The position numbers and the translations under genes are program-made. From contig NW_003314301.1 in assembly GCF_000143415.4 (NCBI RefSeq), forward strand, positions 6,517-70,516: a stretch of 64,000 bases of DNA, read 5' to 3'. The DNA is from Selaginella moellendorffii. Its lineage: Eukaryota; Streptophyta; Lycopodiopsida; Selaginellales; Selaginellaceae. This document shows positions 11,089 through 23,282 of the stretch, piece after piece. A model generated the notes under the pieces. It did not search any database, was not told where the DNA came from, and worked only from the letters and a program-made list of their open reading frames with translations. Within the stretch, counting starts at the first letter, position 1; every line of letters begins with the position of its first letter.

Positions 11089-12463
11089 TGTGAGACACAA
11101 AATCCCTAGGCCCCAAAGTGGAGCCGAAAGGGTGCTATATGGTAGTGGCCGAAACAAAAGCCAAATGAGCGTAACACATTTGGACTAAAAGCTCTGATTT
11201 GAAAAGGTTGAGAGCGGGAGTGGAACTCCCAATGAAGTGCTCGAGGAACAAGCACAAAGCAACCAATGAGTGAGTCTCTAGAAAAGGGACACAAGAGGAC
11301 CAAAACATGACACGAGATGGACCCCAGATGGAGTCCAAGATGGACCCGAGATGGAGTCCGAGATGGACTCGAGATGGAGTCCGAGATAGACGCGAGATGG
11401 AGTTCGAGTCTAAGTTCAAGTCCGAGTCTGAGTTTGAATACTAATACAGGCTGTTGGGTGAAAGCCCAAAGCGATCGTCCCCCAGAGGGCAGAGGGGGGC
11501 TACAAGGGGTTCCAAAAGTATAGTAGGGAGAGTGTGGGGGTTGGAGCCCAGTGGAGCTAGTTTGGCCAAAAAAGGCCAATTTGGCCCAGGAAGGCCATAC
11601 CCAGTGTTGGGTGATGAGCTGACCACTGAGAAGTCCAAAACTAGAGTGAATACGGACCGACAAACGGGGTAGCTTGGTGAAGTGTTCAAAAGCCAGCTAT
11701 AGTTCCCCTGGGAGATCGAATGGTCAATGCTCCCAGTCCAAGTGTGGGTGGCACTACCTACTTAGATACCAGGTGTGGCTCAATGGAATCTCACTCTAAG
11801 CCCATGGCTAGAGCACCCAAAGGCAGAAAGCGGGAAGAGTACCCATGAGGCCCACGTAGGGCCATAGTGTTTCGAAATGTTGTCCCAAAGTCCTAAACTG
11901 TGGAAAGGAAGAGGAGTAGCCCTTTGGTGTGGTGACTAAGGACACAGTCACACAGTGAGGAAGTCCTAAAGGACCGTGGGACTTAATGGTCGAGCCTGTG
12001 TGCCTTAATCTAGTGGTAGTGTTGGCGAACACAGCCATGGATAAAAAGGGACTTAGTGAGGACTGGAAAGGAGATATTGGGGAAGGTTGTTCCCTATGTC
12101 TACAGGCACCCTAAGGATGCTAAGAAGTGGATCTGGGATGATCACTCATGGACAGATGGCCCAGTCTTGGAGAGACGAGATTGCAATGCAGGTGGCATTG
12201 GACCATCAATGTGACCAAGGTGAATGGGCATGGCCTAGCGTAACAGGCTGATATGTCGGTGGTACCTTGGGGTGTCGATCATGGGATCGGACACGTGGAG
12301 CACTTAGTCCAAGTGCAAAGGTTAAGTGGCATGGATGCCACTCCTGGGGTCAGCAAGCCCCAAGTCCTAAATTGGACTTATGGAGGTTGTGAGTGAGACT
12401 CTTCCTAGTGGTCGAAAAGGTGGTTAAATGACTAAAGTAGAATGGAAAAATTAGTCACTTACA
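11089..12463 (-). repeat. Second solo LTR of family D, inverted
   Basis: Runs from TGTGAGACACAAAATCCC to GTCACTTACA, the reverse complement of the other D LTRs. It is flanked by perfect 5-bp repeats CTTCA (11084-11088 and 12464-12468). It is only 1375 bp, mainly because its tandem array (about 11313-11445) is about 130 bp instead of 500-600 bp. Confidence 0.88.
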
Positions 12464-15187
12464 CTTCAATACTAAAGAAAAAATCATAGCACAACCCACA
12501 ATATCCTTTTAAACACATCCAGAAGCTAAATTTTATAATGCAAAACTAATGAAGAGCAATTCTGCATCAATCCAAAAACTAAGTATAACAAAGCTATACT
12601 CAACAAGTGACTACCAAACCAATCTTCCATGAATCCATTTATAGCAAGATGTAACTCACTTTGTAACAAGCACAAGAAAAATCATCAATGATTGATATAT
12701 CCCAATTCAAATTCAACAAAGATTCAAACATTCTAATATTGATCATTAACTCTTCCTCTCGTAAAGTTAGCATTGTCTGTGACTAAATCATTTTTCAAGG
12801 AAAAGTTAAAGCTCAACCTCTACTAAACAATCTCATCTAGAACACAACTAACTCAACTTGCTACTCAATTCATTTAAATGTTAATATAGTTGCTAACTAG
12901 CAAATGCACAAATGTCAATAACACAAAGTTATAACCAAATCATTAACACTATCTTCATCAAGATTAATGAAACTCAATATCAATCCTATAGAAAGACATC
13001 TCATTTCACTTGAATCTCAATTTCAACAATATCAACAATAAGGAATTATTTCAATGTTATCAACACCATAATAAAACTAGTAGAAAGCAAGAGTGAACCT
13101 CACTCAAAGCTCTATAACAATCAAGCTAACCAAGGTCGAAGATACTTTAGTCAATATTCGAGACCAATCTTTCAACAATACTCAGGTACAGATAACACAT
13201 CATCAAAGAGTGACTCACCACATCCAAGACTCAATGAAATCCAACACCACAAACTAAATGCAACCAAATGACATTGACAAATGTAGAATCAATATGCCAA
13301 CATGGAAAACCATATAAATATATAACACGATCCTCTGCAACACCATTTGGTAAAGCAAACCCATCACTACTAAATCATCATTGAGCAAAGCAAATACTAA
13401 AATCCCTCAACAAAGTTTATAAGTAATCATTAGTCACAAAGCAACCAACAATCACTTTTTAACTTACCTTCACAAGACCCAACACTAAACTCATATCATT
13501 GAGTCATATGATTGTCCAACATGAACATGATACCTCATGTACAAGATAAAGGTTCATAGACAAGCATAAACTAAATGACCACTTGAATCCAACTCAACCG
13601 CAATAAGTTCACCAATACGTTTAACCAATAGCTCTGAGCATGCCTTGAAGAGGTTAGCTATGCATGATCAACATTTAGTCAAAACTAAAGTGAAGACCAT
13701 GAGATGGACTCATATTGGTACACAACCTCCTCATAGACAAAGCTATAGTATGGGTACTAACATCTAATTAAGTTAGACATCACCATCCTCAACCAAGGCG
13801 CAAAGCTACTAAATTTAAGTCAAGATCAGTGAAAACTCACTACTCTTATAGAGTCTAACAAAATGCAAAGTGCAACCTGCCACCAAGCACAATGTTATAG
13901 AAGAAAGGCACAAAGGTCATCTTTCTAAAAAAGTGCAATAGCCATTTTTCTATACTAACTCTAGACTCATCTAACTCAATTGTCTTAGCCCTAAAAGTCA
14001 GTATCCCTTTCACATCATACAAATTACTTACTAAGGTCTAAGCTAATTGAAGTCAACTCTAACCCCTTTACTAATTCGTACTAACATATGAAAATAGAAT
14101 GGTTTTCAAGCAAAATGATCAATAAATCAGCTTTTGGAAAAGCTTATAAAAATTTATGGAAAAATTTTCCATCCTAAAGAAAGAATGACTCTCAGTACAG
14201 GAATACAAACTTTCAAAACTCAACCAACTTCCTTCTACCTACAATTCCACATAAGTTCAACTCAACACAAATTTTCATAATATATAGTATGCTTAAGTCT
14301 CGAACATCATGCCCATATCTCCAAATCCAACACCGACATTCACAAAAATGCAAAATAAACATTCAATACTTGATTATGAAGACCACATCTTCGGATATCC
14401 ATATTGCACTAACACTCTTCTTCAACCACCTTCAAGATCCAATATGAAGCCAAAACACTAATAAAAAAAATGACATGAAAAACTAAGCTCTAAAGAGAAT
14501 TCCTCATTACTTGAAATAATAATGCCACTTCCACTAACACAAGTGCTAGCTTTGTCAATGCCTCAACTACACACCTTCTCCACAAACCCAAGAAACCAAG
14601 ATACCAACTTAAGCTTAGTATAATGAATCACTATTAAGAATCCAGTCGAAGCTACTACAATGCCATTACGTGCAAGTAGCTTCACCATCAACCACTTTAG
14701 GGTTGATCATTGTTTAACCAAGCAACTTTGTAAACACATTGCTCATTATCACATAAATATGATATAAGTATCATAATGATTTGATCATCAATTGAGTAGC
14801 ACCACGAGCAACGCCCATGTTATTATTACAAAGGTTTATGTGAGTATCAAGTGTTAACTCGATTCGACAAAATACAACATATATGCCACACTCCACTGAT
14901 AAAGATTTATAACACCTAACACCACTAATTTTTGTTCACAACACGGACAATTTCATGCCACTCTCTTTCCGACGAAATTCAAAACTAATCCAACACCAAG
15001 CTACTCAAGGAACAATAACAAAGTTTTCCAAAAAAGAATTGAACATTGCAACCCAAATCTTCAATAGCAAACCTAGATGAAATGGTTTAGCACTTCACTG
15101 CTATCCATCCTATGACTCCCACTTGTAAGACCATCATTTCCAATATGCATCAAGGTAGGGACTCTTGATTGTATGATGTGAACATAA
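12464..15187 (-). other. Non-coding internal sequence of element C
   Basis: 2.7 kb, A/T-rich, with plus-strand A/C bias and no open frame above 60 codons. No gene, RNA or known repeat was recognised. Confidence 0.6.
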
Positions 15188-15441
15188 TGTAAGTGACTAA
15201 TTTTTCCATTCTACTTTAGTCACTTAACCATATCTCCGACCACCTGGAGGAGTTTCATTCACAACCTCTATAAGTCCAATTCAGGATTGGGGGCTTGCCA
15301 ACCCCGAGAATGGCATCCATGCCACTCAACCTTTGCACTTGGTCCAAGTGCTTCACGTGTCCGATCCCCTGATCGACACCCCAAGGTACCACCGACATAT
15401 CAACCTGTTACACTAAGGCCATACCCATTCACCTTGGTCAC
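15188..15441 (+). repeat. Truncated family D LTR fragment
   Basis: The first 254 bp of a D LTR (TGTAAGTGACTAATTTTTCC onward), ending abruptly after CCTTGGTCAC. Confidence 0.8.
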
Positions 15442-15672
15442 GCAAACTCGTGCAAAATAGAACATTTTATATCTATTTAATGAGCCTAAGCAAAAGCTCA
15501 TTTTATCTAGTACAAAAGGTAACCAAAATCCATACCTATGGAACAAACGCAAAGTCTTAGGACCCAAATATGTACCCACTTAGATCATCATTTTCATCTC
15601 TGCGTATGTAACGAGATTGGTTGCCCAATCTCATTGGATAGTACTCGTTGAGACTCATTCTCTGATACCAAA
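15442..15672 (-). other. Leader and primer-binding site of element C
   Basis: The minus strand at 15670-15659 reads TGGTATCAGAGA, 2 nt from the LTR end, complementary to the 3' end of initiator tRNA-Met. The rest is leader without a frame. Confidence 0.75.
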
Positions 15673-16798
15673 TGTAGCGCATGTGGTTTTTACCCTTTAT
15701 CTTATGGTGATTTATCATACAAAGTAGAACCTAAACCCTCTATATACCACATGTCATATGCTACATGTCACATGACATGTGTCCAAAGGACAGTGGTGTG
15801 GAACCCAAGTTTCAGAGCCTTGGGCCACTAGATGAAGGAACGGTGCCAAACTCCCAAGCATGGAACCAAAGAGCAATGGCATTACAGCACGGAACGACTC
15901 TTGAGCATAGAGCCCAAAGAATGAAGGGACAAAAACATAGAACAACTTGGAACAGTCCTAGAGTATCTAGCATCCTAATGCTAGAATCAGCATGCAAAAT
16001 GGAGCCAAATGTAGTTTGGCGCTATTTCAGCATATTGGTGGCCTAACGCAAAGATATGGGTACTCCACCAGCTAGTATGAAATGGAACTTGGGTTTAGAC
16101 CTAAGCCAGATGCAGAACAAGGATAAGCACACAAACGGGAGCTAGACTATGCCTTAAGTTAGTCGGCCATGCCTGACCTACCAACTATCCCTATTATACA
16201 TTTGGAACCCCCATAGCCCCCCCCCCCCCCGCCCCCCCAACCCTCCTCTTCTTGAGGAACATGCACTTTGGGCTTTCACCCCAAACTTCCCTTAGTATCA
16301 GGAGTTAGTCTCTGGGACAAGCTTGAAACTTATTAAATATGGAATATTCTTAGATTGCGAATTTGGACATGGGACGAACACCATTGTGTTCAAGACAATC
16401 TCTACATTCCGTAGATATGCCAAATGAGCAAATCTAGACACTTTCCATAAATACCATTTGAGATCAGAATGAAACTAACACAAAGGGCATGATAGCAAGA
16501 ATGTTTAACAGACACAGTAAGCTAATATCCAATATCTCAATACTAGCCAGTGCAAGATACAACAAGACGGGAACTCCTTATCAGGCTAAGTATGCTTAGG
16601 TAATAGCACGTAGAAATTCCTTCTTTATGCTCGTCCGGCTTAAATACACTTGAAATGCCCAATTAACTCCACTAGCACAAGAGGGACTAATAAAGGGTCC
16701 AACAATATCAACCTCGTGCCATCATAGCAGTAAAAAAAGAGTGTATGTAAGGACTGGCCAATAGGCAACTTTTGATACCTGAAATTACATTTGTGACA
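15673..16798 (-). repeat. 5' LTR of element C
   Basis: 1126 bp. Contains a poly-C tract at about 16217-16237 (one G inside), which in the other LTR is broken by T residues. A short frame at 15765-16046 also occurs in the left LTR (6704-7090) with many changes; it is LTR sequence, not a gene. Confidence 0.82.
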
Positions 16799-18120
16799 AA
16801 GTTTAATTTATACAAATAATGTTACTATTCCTTCACAACAACAATCACAATAACATACAACTCCTTGTCTCGAGTAGGCAATTCCACTATATAATATCAA
16901 ACTTATGGCTCATAACTATGAAAGAATGTTGTTTAGTCACCTTAACATTTGTTGACCCCTTCAAAATAATCTTTATTCTGATGCTTAGCCTTATGACAAT
17001 GAAAATAATTGCCCTCTACCTTGTCCTTCTCTCTTTAGTCTAAATGAAATTTCTTAGCTTCATTACTATCTCCATGCTTTGAGCCATGACATAGTAATGG
17101 CCATTTCTTCCTTGAATATGAAACATTGGCAGGCTAGTCATCACGTTGACTACCCCATAGACATCCTGTTGACCAAAGTTGACTGAGTTGACTAATGGTT
17201 TGGGCAAAAAGATTTGAGCCTTAGTGATAGCATCAATCAACATTTTGGAAAATCCTTCTTGACTTTCTAATGCACATCCATTGAGCTTAAACCTTTGATA
17301 AAATATTGCACCTTTAACAGCTCATTAAAAATATCTATGAGATTAAGGCAAAGATCATGGAACTGATGGGCATACGCATCTAAAAACAAAGTCCTCTATT
17401 TGATCTTTAGCAACTGGTTCACAAGATCAATCTTTTCAAATTTCTTGACAAATGAAATGTAGAAAATTCATTCTAAGAAATTGTTTTAGAAGTAGTTTTG
17501 ATGTAATTCTTCCACCACGAAGAAGCATGGCCCATGAGCTTCGTCAAAAAAAAAAAATCTTTACGTTATCCTCGTAAGAATTATAAGACTAACAACTTTC
17601 TCATAATTCCAACCAAGAATCAATCTCCTAGCTATTACAAATATTTAGTAATGATTTCCATTCTATAATACCATAATCTTTATGGAATGTTTAATGTACC
17701 AATGGTAATCATAGATATGAGATTGATTCAACCCTATATGAAAGAGGAAATCCTTAATGAGATTGATGGAATTCTTAACTTCTTTAATGACATTCTAAAC
17801 CTTAATAATCTAGCAATTATGCCACATTACAACACCATTGAGAGTTTTTTCCTCATTGTTATGACTATCATCACTAACACCATACTTCTCATCAAAATCT
17901 ATATTCCACTCATTTACCATCCCTAAAAGAACAACTACTACAATACCAATGAAATGAATAAGGAATAAACCCTAGGCCAACCTCCCAATCCCACATACCA
18001 TGAAATATTCTTGGAATATTATTGTGGTTCATGTCACAAGTTCTAATGGATAGTTGCCCTTAGGGATTGGATCAGCCTTTGGTGAATAGAAACTTGTATA
18101 TGCTCTAAAAATATAATACT
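16799..18120 (-). pseudogene. Ty3/gypsy family B relic, right half (gag joined to RNase H)
   Basis: On the minus strand it reads gag, a decayed zinc knuckle (FHCHKA..H near 17000-16970), then directly RNase H sequence resembling KELYVVKEWQHYLY near 16880-16810. Protease and reverse transcriptase are absent. The matching relic at 46814-48300 has the same arrangement. Stops are frequent. Confidence 0.7.
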
Positions 18121-18169
18121 TATATAGTGAATATTCTATTATCAACCAAAGTTTTTCATACTACCATCA

Positions 18170-18880
18170 GATTTGAGCTTGCTGTTGCCCACAGATGTCA
18201 AAATACTCTGGTTTCTGTTTTTTCTCTTGTAGGCATAGTCATAACTGGTGGCATTTAGAGCTTTGTCATCTAGAGGGTGGTGAAAACGTGCTACACATAT
18301 TTGACACGTATATCTGAAAGGGATACATTTGCGGTAACCTCTCTTAACAGAAAAATCCAACACTTTGTGTAGGTGAGCTTAAACATGTTGGAATTTTTGC
18401 TGTGTCTTCAAGTAAACAGATTTGGACATCACGAAGCTCTTTGTGGACAAGGTACGTGGGCTGGCGGCGATTTTTGAACTTATATTTTCCTTACTTTTTG
18501 TGTTTAGTCCACATGATTTTCTGGTCCTTTGGTCACTGGTTCGAAGCTCTTTATTGCAGAGGCCAAACAATTACTCTCATATTTGAATCAACGGTGAGAA
18601 ATGTTGTCAAAGTGACCTCACTCTGGTTCTCATACATTCCCAGAGCATGGTTCTACAGAGGAGATTCACCAAACGATAGTCTCGGTAATCAATGCTGATT
18701 TAGTTTGTGTTTGTGTGCTCTAAGTTGTGTTCGTTATTTTCGACCTGTCAGATTGCTTAGGCATTGTACGATTATGGCTCCGGCAACGAAAGTGCTGTCT
18801 CTTCACTCTTGGGATCATGCTAGGGAGGTTTGCCTGTGTATTCATTGTGGAGCCTCGAATGAACAGATGAAGTGAGTTCG
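18170..18880 (+). pseudogene. TTC38-like gene fragment, inverted copy
   Basis: Contains exon-like pieces HSHNWWHLELCHLEGG, a piece with LLCLQVNRFG-like sequence, AKQLLSYLNQ-type sequence (from 18561) and ALYDYGSGNESAV-like sequence (about 18752), separated by short GT-AG introns. The NWWH...L...LE motif is characteristic of the TTC38 tetratricopeptide family. Compared with the copy at 48570-49288 it has small deletions, a stop after FDTYI, and reversed orientation. Breakpoints are near 18209 and 18879. Not functional. Confidence 0.6.
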
Positions 18881-18889
18881 TATCACATC

Positions 18890-19914
18890 TATTTGAAAGA
18901 AGATCTTCTCAATCGTTAGCCCTTCATATAAAGCTTGGATTAGGGCAAGTAGAGCCCTGGCTGGACGACGATGCCACTTATCAGTGCCTCCTGCGAGTGT
19001 CGCTCTCATCCCACGACCAAATGCGCAAGGTGAGCCGAGCATGGAGGAATCTCTTCTCCAGCGACAAGTTCTACAATGCCCAGGGCTTGGATGAGGAGAT
19101 TCTTGTCGCGATGGTGAATCTTAATGGAGAGAAGTTGATGATGGCGTTCAATCCAAGTAGCACCAAGAAAGCGTGGATGCCCTCCGCCAAACTTCCACGG
19201 CACAGGAGGCAAGTGTAGGGCCCTCAGCAGTCTTGGGGGATCGGACTGGAAGAAATCGGTGAGCGTCTTCGATGCATACATGAACCGATTGAGCGCTGTG
19301 GCACCAATGCTGTGTCCTCGAAGATTCTGTGCGTCTGCGACTATGGAGGTCGGCTCTACGTCGTGGATGGCAACTTTGACGAAGTAGAGGACGCCCGAGG
19401 TATATGATCCAGTGGAGGACCGATGGGATCCTCTTCCTCCACGACCAGAGACAATATCCTTTGGCAGCGTCACTGTCCTCAATGGCAACAAGATGATTTT
19501 GAGCACAACGTTAATTCTCAAAAAGATGTTTGTTTTCTCGGTCTGAGGTCTTTCCTGGGAAATGGCAGACATCACTGCGTTGCCTGGGTGCCACTACTTT
19601 GTGCACTCCAACTGGATCTACAAAGCTGACATGGCCGGATCATGGTGGAGATATGAACGTGGCAATAACTCATGGGAGGCGCTCCAGTTGACTAACGCTT
19701 CTTCTGGCCAAGACATGTTTTTCTTCAGCATTGTGAGCTGCCAGAACAACATTTGGAGAGTCTCAAAGAATTGCAAAGTTGCGACAATGATCCAAGTTCC
19801 TAGCAATGGCAGCCTGGAAGCCAAGGTGGTGGCAGTTTACAAGCTTAGGGTGCCTTTCAGGGACAATCACTTCATTTTCAGAACCTTGGACGTTGACGTT
19901 CTTCGAGCTTGATG
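18890..19914 (+). pseudogene. F-box/kelch protein pseudogene
   Basis: The F-box segment reads CLLRVSLSSHDQMRKVSRAW and then AFNPSSTKKAWMPSAKLP before a stop near 19218. Kelch-like pieces follow in other frames: YDPVEDRWDPLP near 19400-19430, FVHSNWIYKADMAGSWWRYERGNNSWEAL at about 19590-19690, and an intact C-terminal segment to 19912 (IVSCQNNIWRVS and FRTLDVDVLRA). At least two frameshifts and one stop break it. Its relatives at 2440 and 54420 keep different parts. Confidence 0.75.
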
Positions 19915-20089
19915 TAAATGTATCAGCTACTACTATACAAGGATGTCATGTTTGTAGCAAATGCTTGTGAATGGCTTTTTGTCTGAAATTACAAAACGTG
20001 TATTTCAGAGACACTCTTCCCCAGATCCTTCAACGTCTAAGTTCCTGGAGCTTAATATTTATGTCATTTTAATTTGAAGGAAATGCTAA
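19915..20089. other. 3' flank, no recognised feature
   Basis: A/T-rich sequence after the F-box/kelch relic. Nothing recognised. Confidence 0.4.
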
Positions 20090-20540
20090 TTACCTTCTTT
20101 GTCTTATTTCTGTTCCTACCTGCAGATCACTGCACACAGCTGCGATCTTCATTCTTCCCAGCAATTCCAAAATTTTGGAGCAGCTGCCTCTGGACGCATA
20201 GCCAGCGAGGAGAGCGTTCCACGAGATTAAAATTGGGCTAGGCATCGAATCAACGTTCGCACTCCTGGGAGGAGATGCATCACCGCCGTCCGTGCATATC
20301 CAATGGCCTCGCTGCAAGACCATTGAGTATTCTCCGAGCATCTTCCAGGTGGAATATGCTGCCCGCATGGCATTCTACGTCACGTACGTCATCACGTCGA
20401 AAACCTCCTTGGCTCGGGCCAATTGTGCCAGTACGTGCAGACCAGGAGTAGCCGTGCTTGGATCAAATGTCATCGAAGACCTAGCGTGCAATACCCGCAC
20501 TCCAGCATTTCCCACAGGTGCACGAATGGATCTAGTTTCT
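20090..20540 (-). pseudogene. PPR protein pseudogene fragment
   Basis: The minus strand shows AKEVFDVM, then a TAG in place of a residue before NAMRAAYS. A later repeat reads ISWNALLAGYASRGSCSKILELLGRM. These are plant PLS-type pentatricopeptide repeats (SWNAxxxxYAxxG). PPR proteins bind organellar RNA. The fragment covers about three repeats with at least one in-frame stop and a frame change. Confidence 0.7.
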
Positions 20541-21829
20541 AGTGGAAGCTTTACTTTTGCTTTCCTGTTTTGTAGCTTGCGCTCGTCTTCTTCATGTCAA
20601 CCGCGAGATCCTGACAATGCAATCGAGCGATGGTTCTTGGATCTTGTGAGATCAGGGCCTTAGAAACTATAGTGAAATCCCTGTGAATTTAGAGTGGTTC
20701 ATAGATCATCCATAGTTTTACAAATCCAATCAGTCACTAACCTGTTGATTTGTGAGTGGCTGGAGCACTTCTTGAGATCGTGGACGGGAACGCTTTAAGC
20801 TTTTAAAACTTCTCACTATCCCAAAATTAGTTGATCACTTGATCTGGATCTCTGTTTTGCCACCTTTCTCTAGCTCTCCAGATTGCCAAATTCACGACAC
20901 TAAGTTGAGCTGCCTGTGAATAACTTGAGAACTGTTCGCAAAGGTAGATATTGAAAGCCATGCATGTTATCTTGATTTGTAGAGCACAGTAGACAATGAT
21001 CAGCTTGTGTAATGATTGGTTCATGTTGAGCAGCACAAAACCACCATCGTTCCACTTCTGGCATTCCTAACCCAAAGCTTTCTTGTTAAGGTCACTCCAC
21101 GAATGTGGAGTTCATTGTTTTCTATCCCAAGCCTGGATTGCATTTGAGCAGGACAGCTTTTCTGAGTGACAAGCTCCAAAGAGAATCTTCATCAACTTGT
21201 CCCTGAAACTAGCAGACGCACACTCCTTGTCACAAGCTTCCTATTCTAAAGCACCAATCCCATATCTCTGCATTGTCCTCACAAGCTTTGTCCAGCTCTT
21301 CTTCTACTGTTGCTAGTAGAATTTCTTCTTCCACGAGTTCTTCACGCTCTGCCTGAATGTCAGCTTCGTCCACTTCAAAATTTCCTTGGCCTATCCGTAC
21401 ATCCTCATCTTCCAGATCAAAATCTTGAGAATTTCCAGCACCTTGATCCTGCTGCCTTGGACCTTAAGAAGCTCTCCTTGTCAACTAACTCTCGAAGCAA
21501 GGGTAAGGAAATACCTGCAATTCTCTTGCCATTCCATCTGTAGCACCGCCTGATCCTTGCTTTTACTGCTGGTGCTACCGTCCTGAATCCATTGCTTGAT
21601 TTGCACCACAAGATCCTACTGCCATCCCAAATCCGTGTAGCACTGCCAGATTGTGTTGCTGCGGCTGCTGCTAGAACCCTAAATATCCAAGCTCGTGGAA
21701 TAGTTGAAGGGACGGTCCAGATCTTGAAACTAAATGAACAGTCAATTTTCACAGCCACATACATGATTTCCTTAAATCATCTAGTGTTTGAGAGCGATAA
21801 AGCTGGAGACTTCCTCGTTGGCAGGAAGT
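20541..21829. other. Region without a recognised gene
   Basis: Several open frames below 125 codons occur on both strands (for example 21764-21417 minus and 21310-21543 plus), but none shows a known motif or splice-consistent partners. Possibly intronic or flanking sequence of the phosphoesterase-like relic at 21830-22068. Confidence 0.35.
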
Positions 21830-22068
21830 TAGATGTATCTGGCTAGGAATGCTGGCCTTGGGACATGGATGCACAGCTCGATGGTGATCACATGTTGAAA
21901 CCACACCCTGGATATGAGGTTATGCGGCTTGTAGATGATCCTGTCCTGCTCCAGACACGTCTCCACCAGGAGCCCCATGTGATCCTTGTCCAGCAAAACA
22001 TTCTCATAGAACTCATGGTTGCCCATTACAAAAACTTGATAAAACTTCCGCCCATTCCAACTTGACAT
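21830..22068 (-). pseudogene. Metallophosphoesterase-like exon fragment
   Basis: The open minus-strand segment contains FYQVFVMGNHEFYEN, which fits the GNHE metal-binding motif of calcineurin-like phosphoesterases, followed by a helix-like segment (HMGLLVETCLEQDRI). Other motifs (GDxH, GDxxD, GHTH) are not seen nearby, so at most one exon remains. Family assignment rests on one motif. Confidence 0.45.
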
Positions 22069-22202
22069 TTTTTAACACTTCAAAGTAAGGGTAACCCTAA
22101 AGGTGGATTGATTACTGAACTGCATACTGAATTTTCAATATAGTATGAATCTGATTTGTAAAGGCTTTTATATAAGTTTTATCAGAAAAGACTAAACTCC
22201 AG

Positions 22203-22324
22203 TGTGAGTTGGAAAGGGAATATAGAAAACATGCATAGCAATTAGAAATCAATCTGATAGTTATTAAAATTCCACTATGCTAATATTAATATATGGCATC
22301 ATAGCCATACACTTGGACCTTATA
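22203..22324 (-). repeat. LTR of a second, truncated family A element (A'')
   Basis: TGTGAGTTGG...CTTATA, an A-type LTR with an internal deletion. On the minus strand it is preceded by a purine-rich tract (GAGAGGAAGGGATGA at 22325-22340). Confidence 0.7.
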
Positions 22325-23157
22325 TCATCCCTTCCTCTCATAATAATGGAAGACTATCAAGGTTCTTTTGTAGATGGACCAAGATCACATAGAGAGTTTC
22401 CTGTATCAGGATTGTAGAGGATTATTCATTTTTCTCTAGTTTAGGAACTAACTCGTTTTTGCAATCAACTAACAAATGATATATTTTATATAATCTTGTC
22501 CTCAAGCAATCTCTACAAGAATCCCCGGAATGGAGCCACTCCCGTCCCAGTGGCAACTTGGGAGGAACATTAGGAGGAGGCATTGGCAGATCTATAGGTG
22601 GTATCCATTGTTCCTAATCCCTTTGTATGAAGTATTTCAATTGTTGCACATGCATAATTTTTGGAGGATCGGCATGTTGGATATCATGCCAAACCTTATA
22701 AACTTGTGGTCCAACTTGCCATAACACCCAATATGGTCCTTTCCACTGAGTAAGGAGCTTTTTAACTAAACCATGTATCGTAAAATGAGGAAAACACACT
22801 AACATCAAGTCATTCACTTTATACTCTGCAAGTGGATGATGATGGAAATTGTAGCATTGTTGTTGTCCCACTTGTATGCAACTTAAGTGTTTAGTGGATT
22901 CTATTTGGACAAATGGAAGAATACTTGTCAAATACTAATCCTACGATCTAGCATTGGTAGTTTGTGGCAATCACGAAGGTAAACTTAGTTCCATTGATAA
23001 TATTGAATCATGACTATATAGGAGTTTATATGGTGAAGCACCAATAGAACTTTGCACTCTTGTGATATATGCATACTGAAGAGATGGCAAATAACCATCC
23101 CAATTTGAATGTTAAAAGTTCACATACTTTGCGATCATTCCTTTGAATGTCCAAACA
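22325..23157 (-). pseudogene. Family A integrase C-terminal relic (A'')
   Basis: Minus-strand frame 22931-22614 encodes an integrase C-terminal/SH3-like region (LMLVCFPH, LLTQWKGPYWVL and YFIQRD). It nearly duplicates 23874-23398. It is cut at 23157, where a truncated A LTR begins. Confidence 0.75.
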
Positions 23158-23282
23158 GCTTAAAAACCCTAGTTTATATACAAGAGCGAGTGGTCCGGAA
23201 TGAAACTAATCCGACGGTTACCAAAGTCCCACTGCGGTAATATTAGTATACAGCATCATAGCCGTACACTTGGACCTTACAG
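23158..23282 (-). repeat. 3' LTR of family A element, truncated
   Basis: Matches positions about 50-175 of the 1386-1560 LTR. The first 50 bp are missing at the junction with the A'' relic. Confidence 0.7.

Larger units (their letters stand above)
6713..16798 (-). mobile_element. Element C: 10.1-kb non-coding LTR retrotransposon (LARD-like)
   Basis: Both LTRs (6713-7852 and 15673-16798) start TRTAGCRCAYRTGG on the plus strand and end in GCGACA/GTGACA. A primer-binding site, TGGTATCAGAGA (initiator-Met tRNA type), lies on the minus strand at 15670-15659, next to the right LTR. A polypurine tract, AAGGGGGGGAGAG, lies on the minus strand at 7865-7853, next to the left LTR. Flanking 5-bp copies AAGTC (6708-6712) and AAGTT (16799-16803) are the target duplication with one change. 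No gag or pol motif is found in the internal 7.8 kb; after removing nested D sequence about 4.5 kb remains. This matches the LARD class. LTRs differ visibly, so the insertion is old. Confidence 0.85.

Noticed and set aside
16217-16240. Poly-C tract as a regulatory or structural element
   Set aside because: The other C LTR has an interrupted C/T tract at the same place, so it is a slippage-prone run.
21310-21764. Overlapping frames of 77 and 115 codons on both strands
   Set aside because: No motif and no splice-consistent continuation to the phosphoesterase-like exon.
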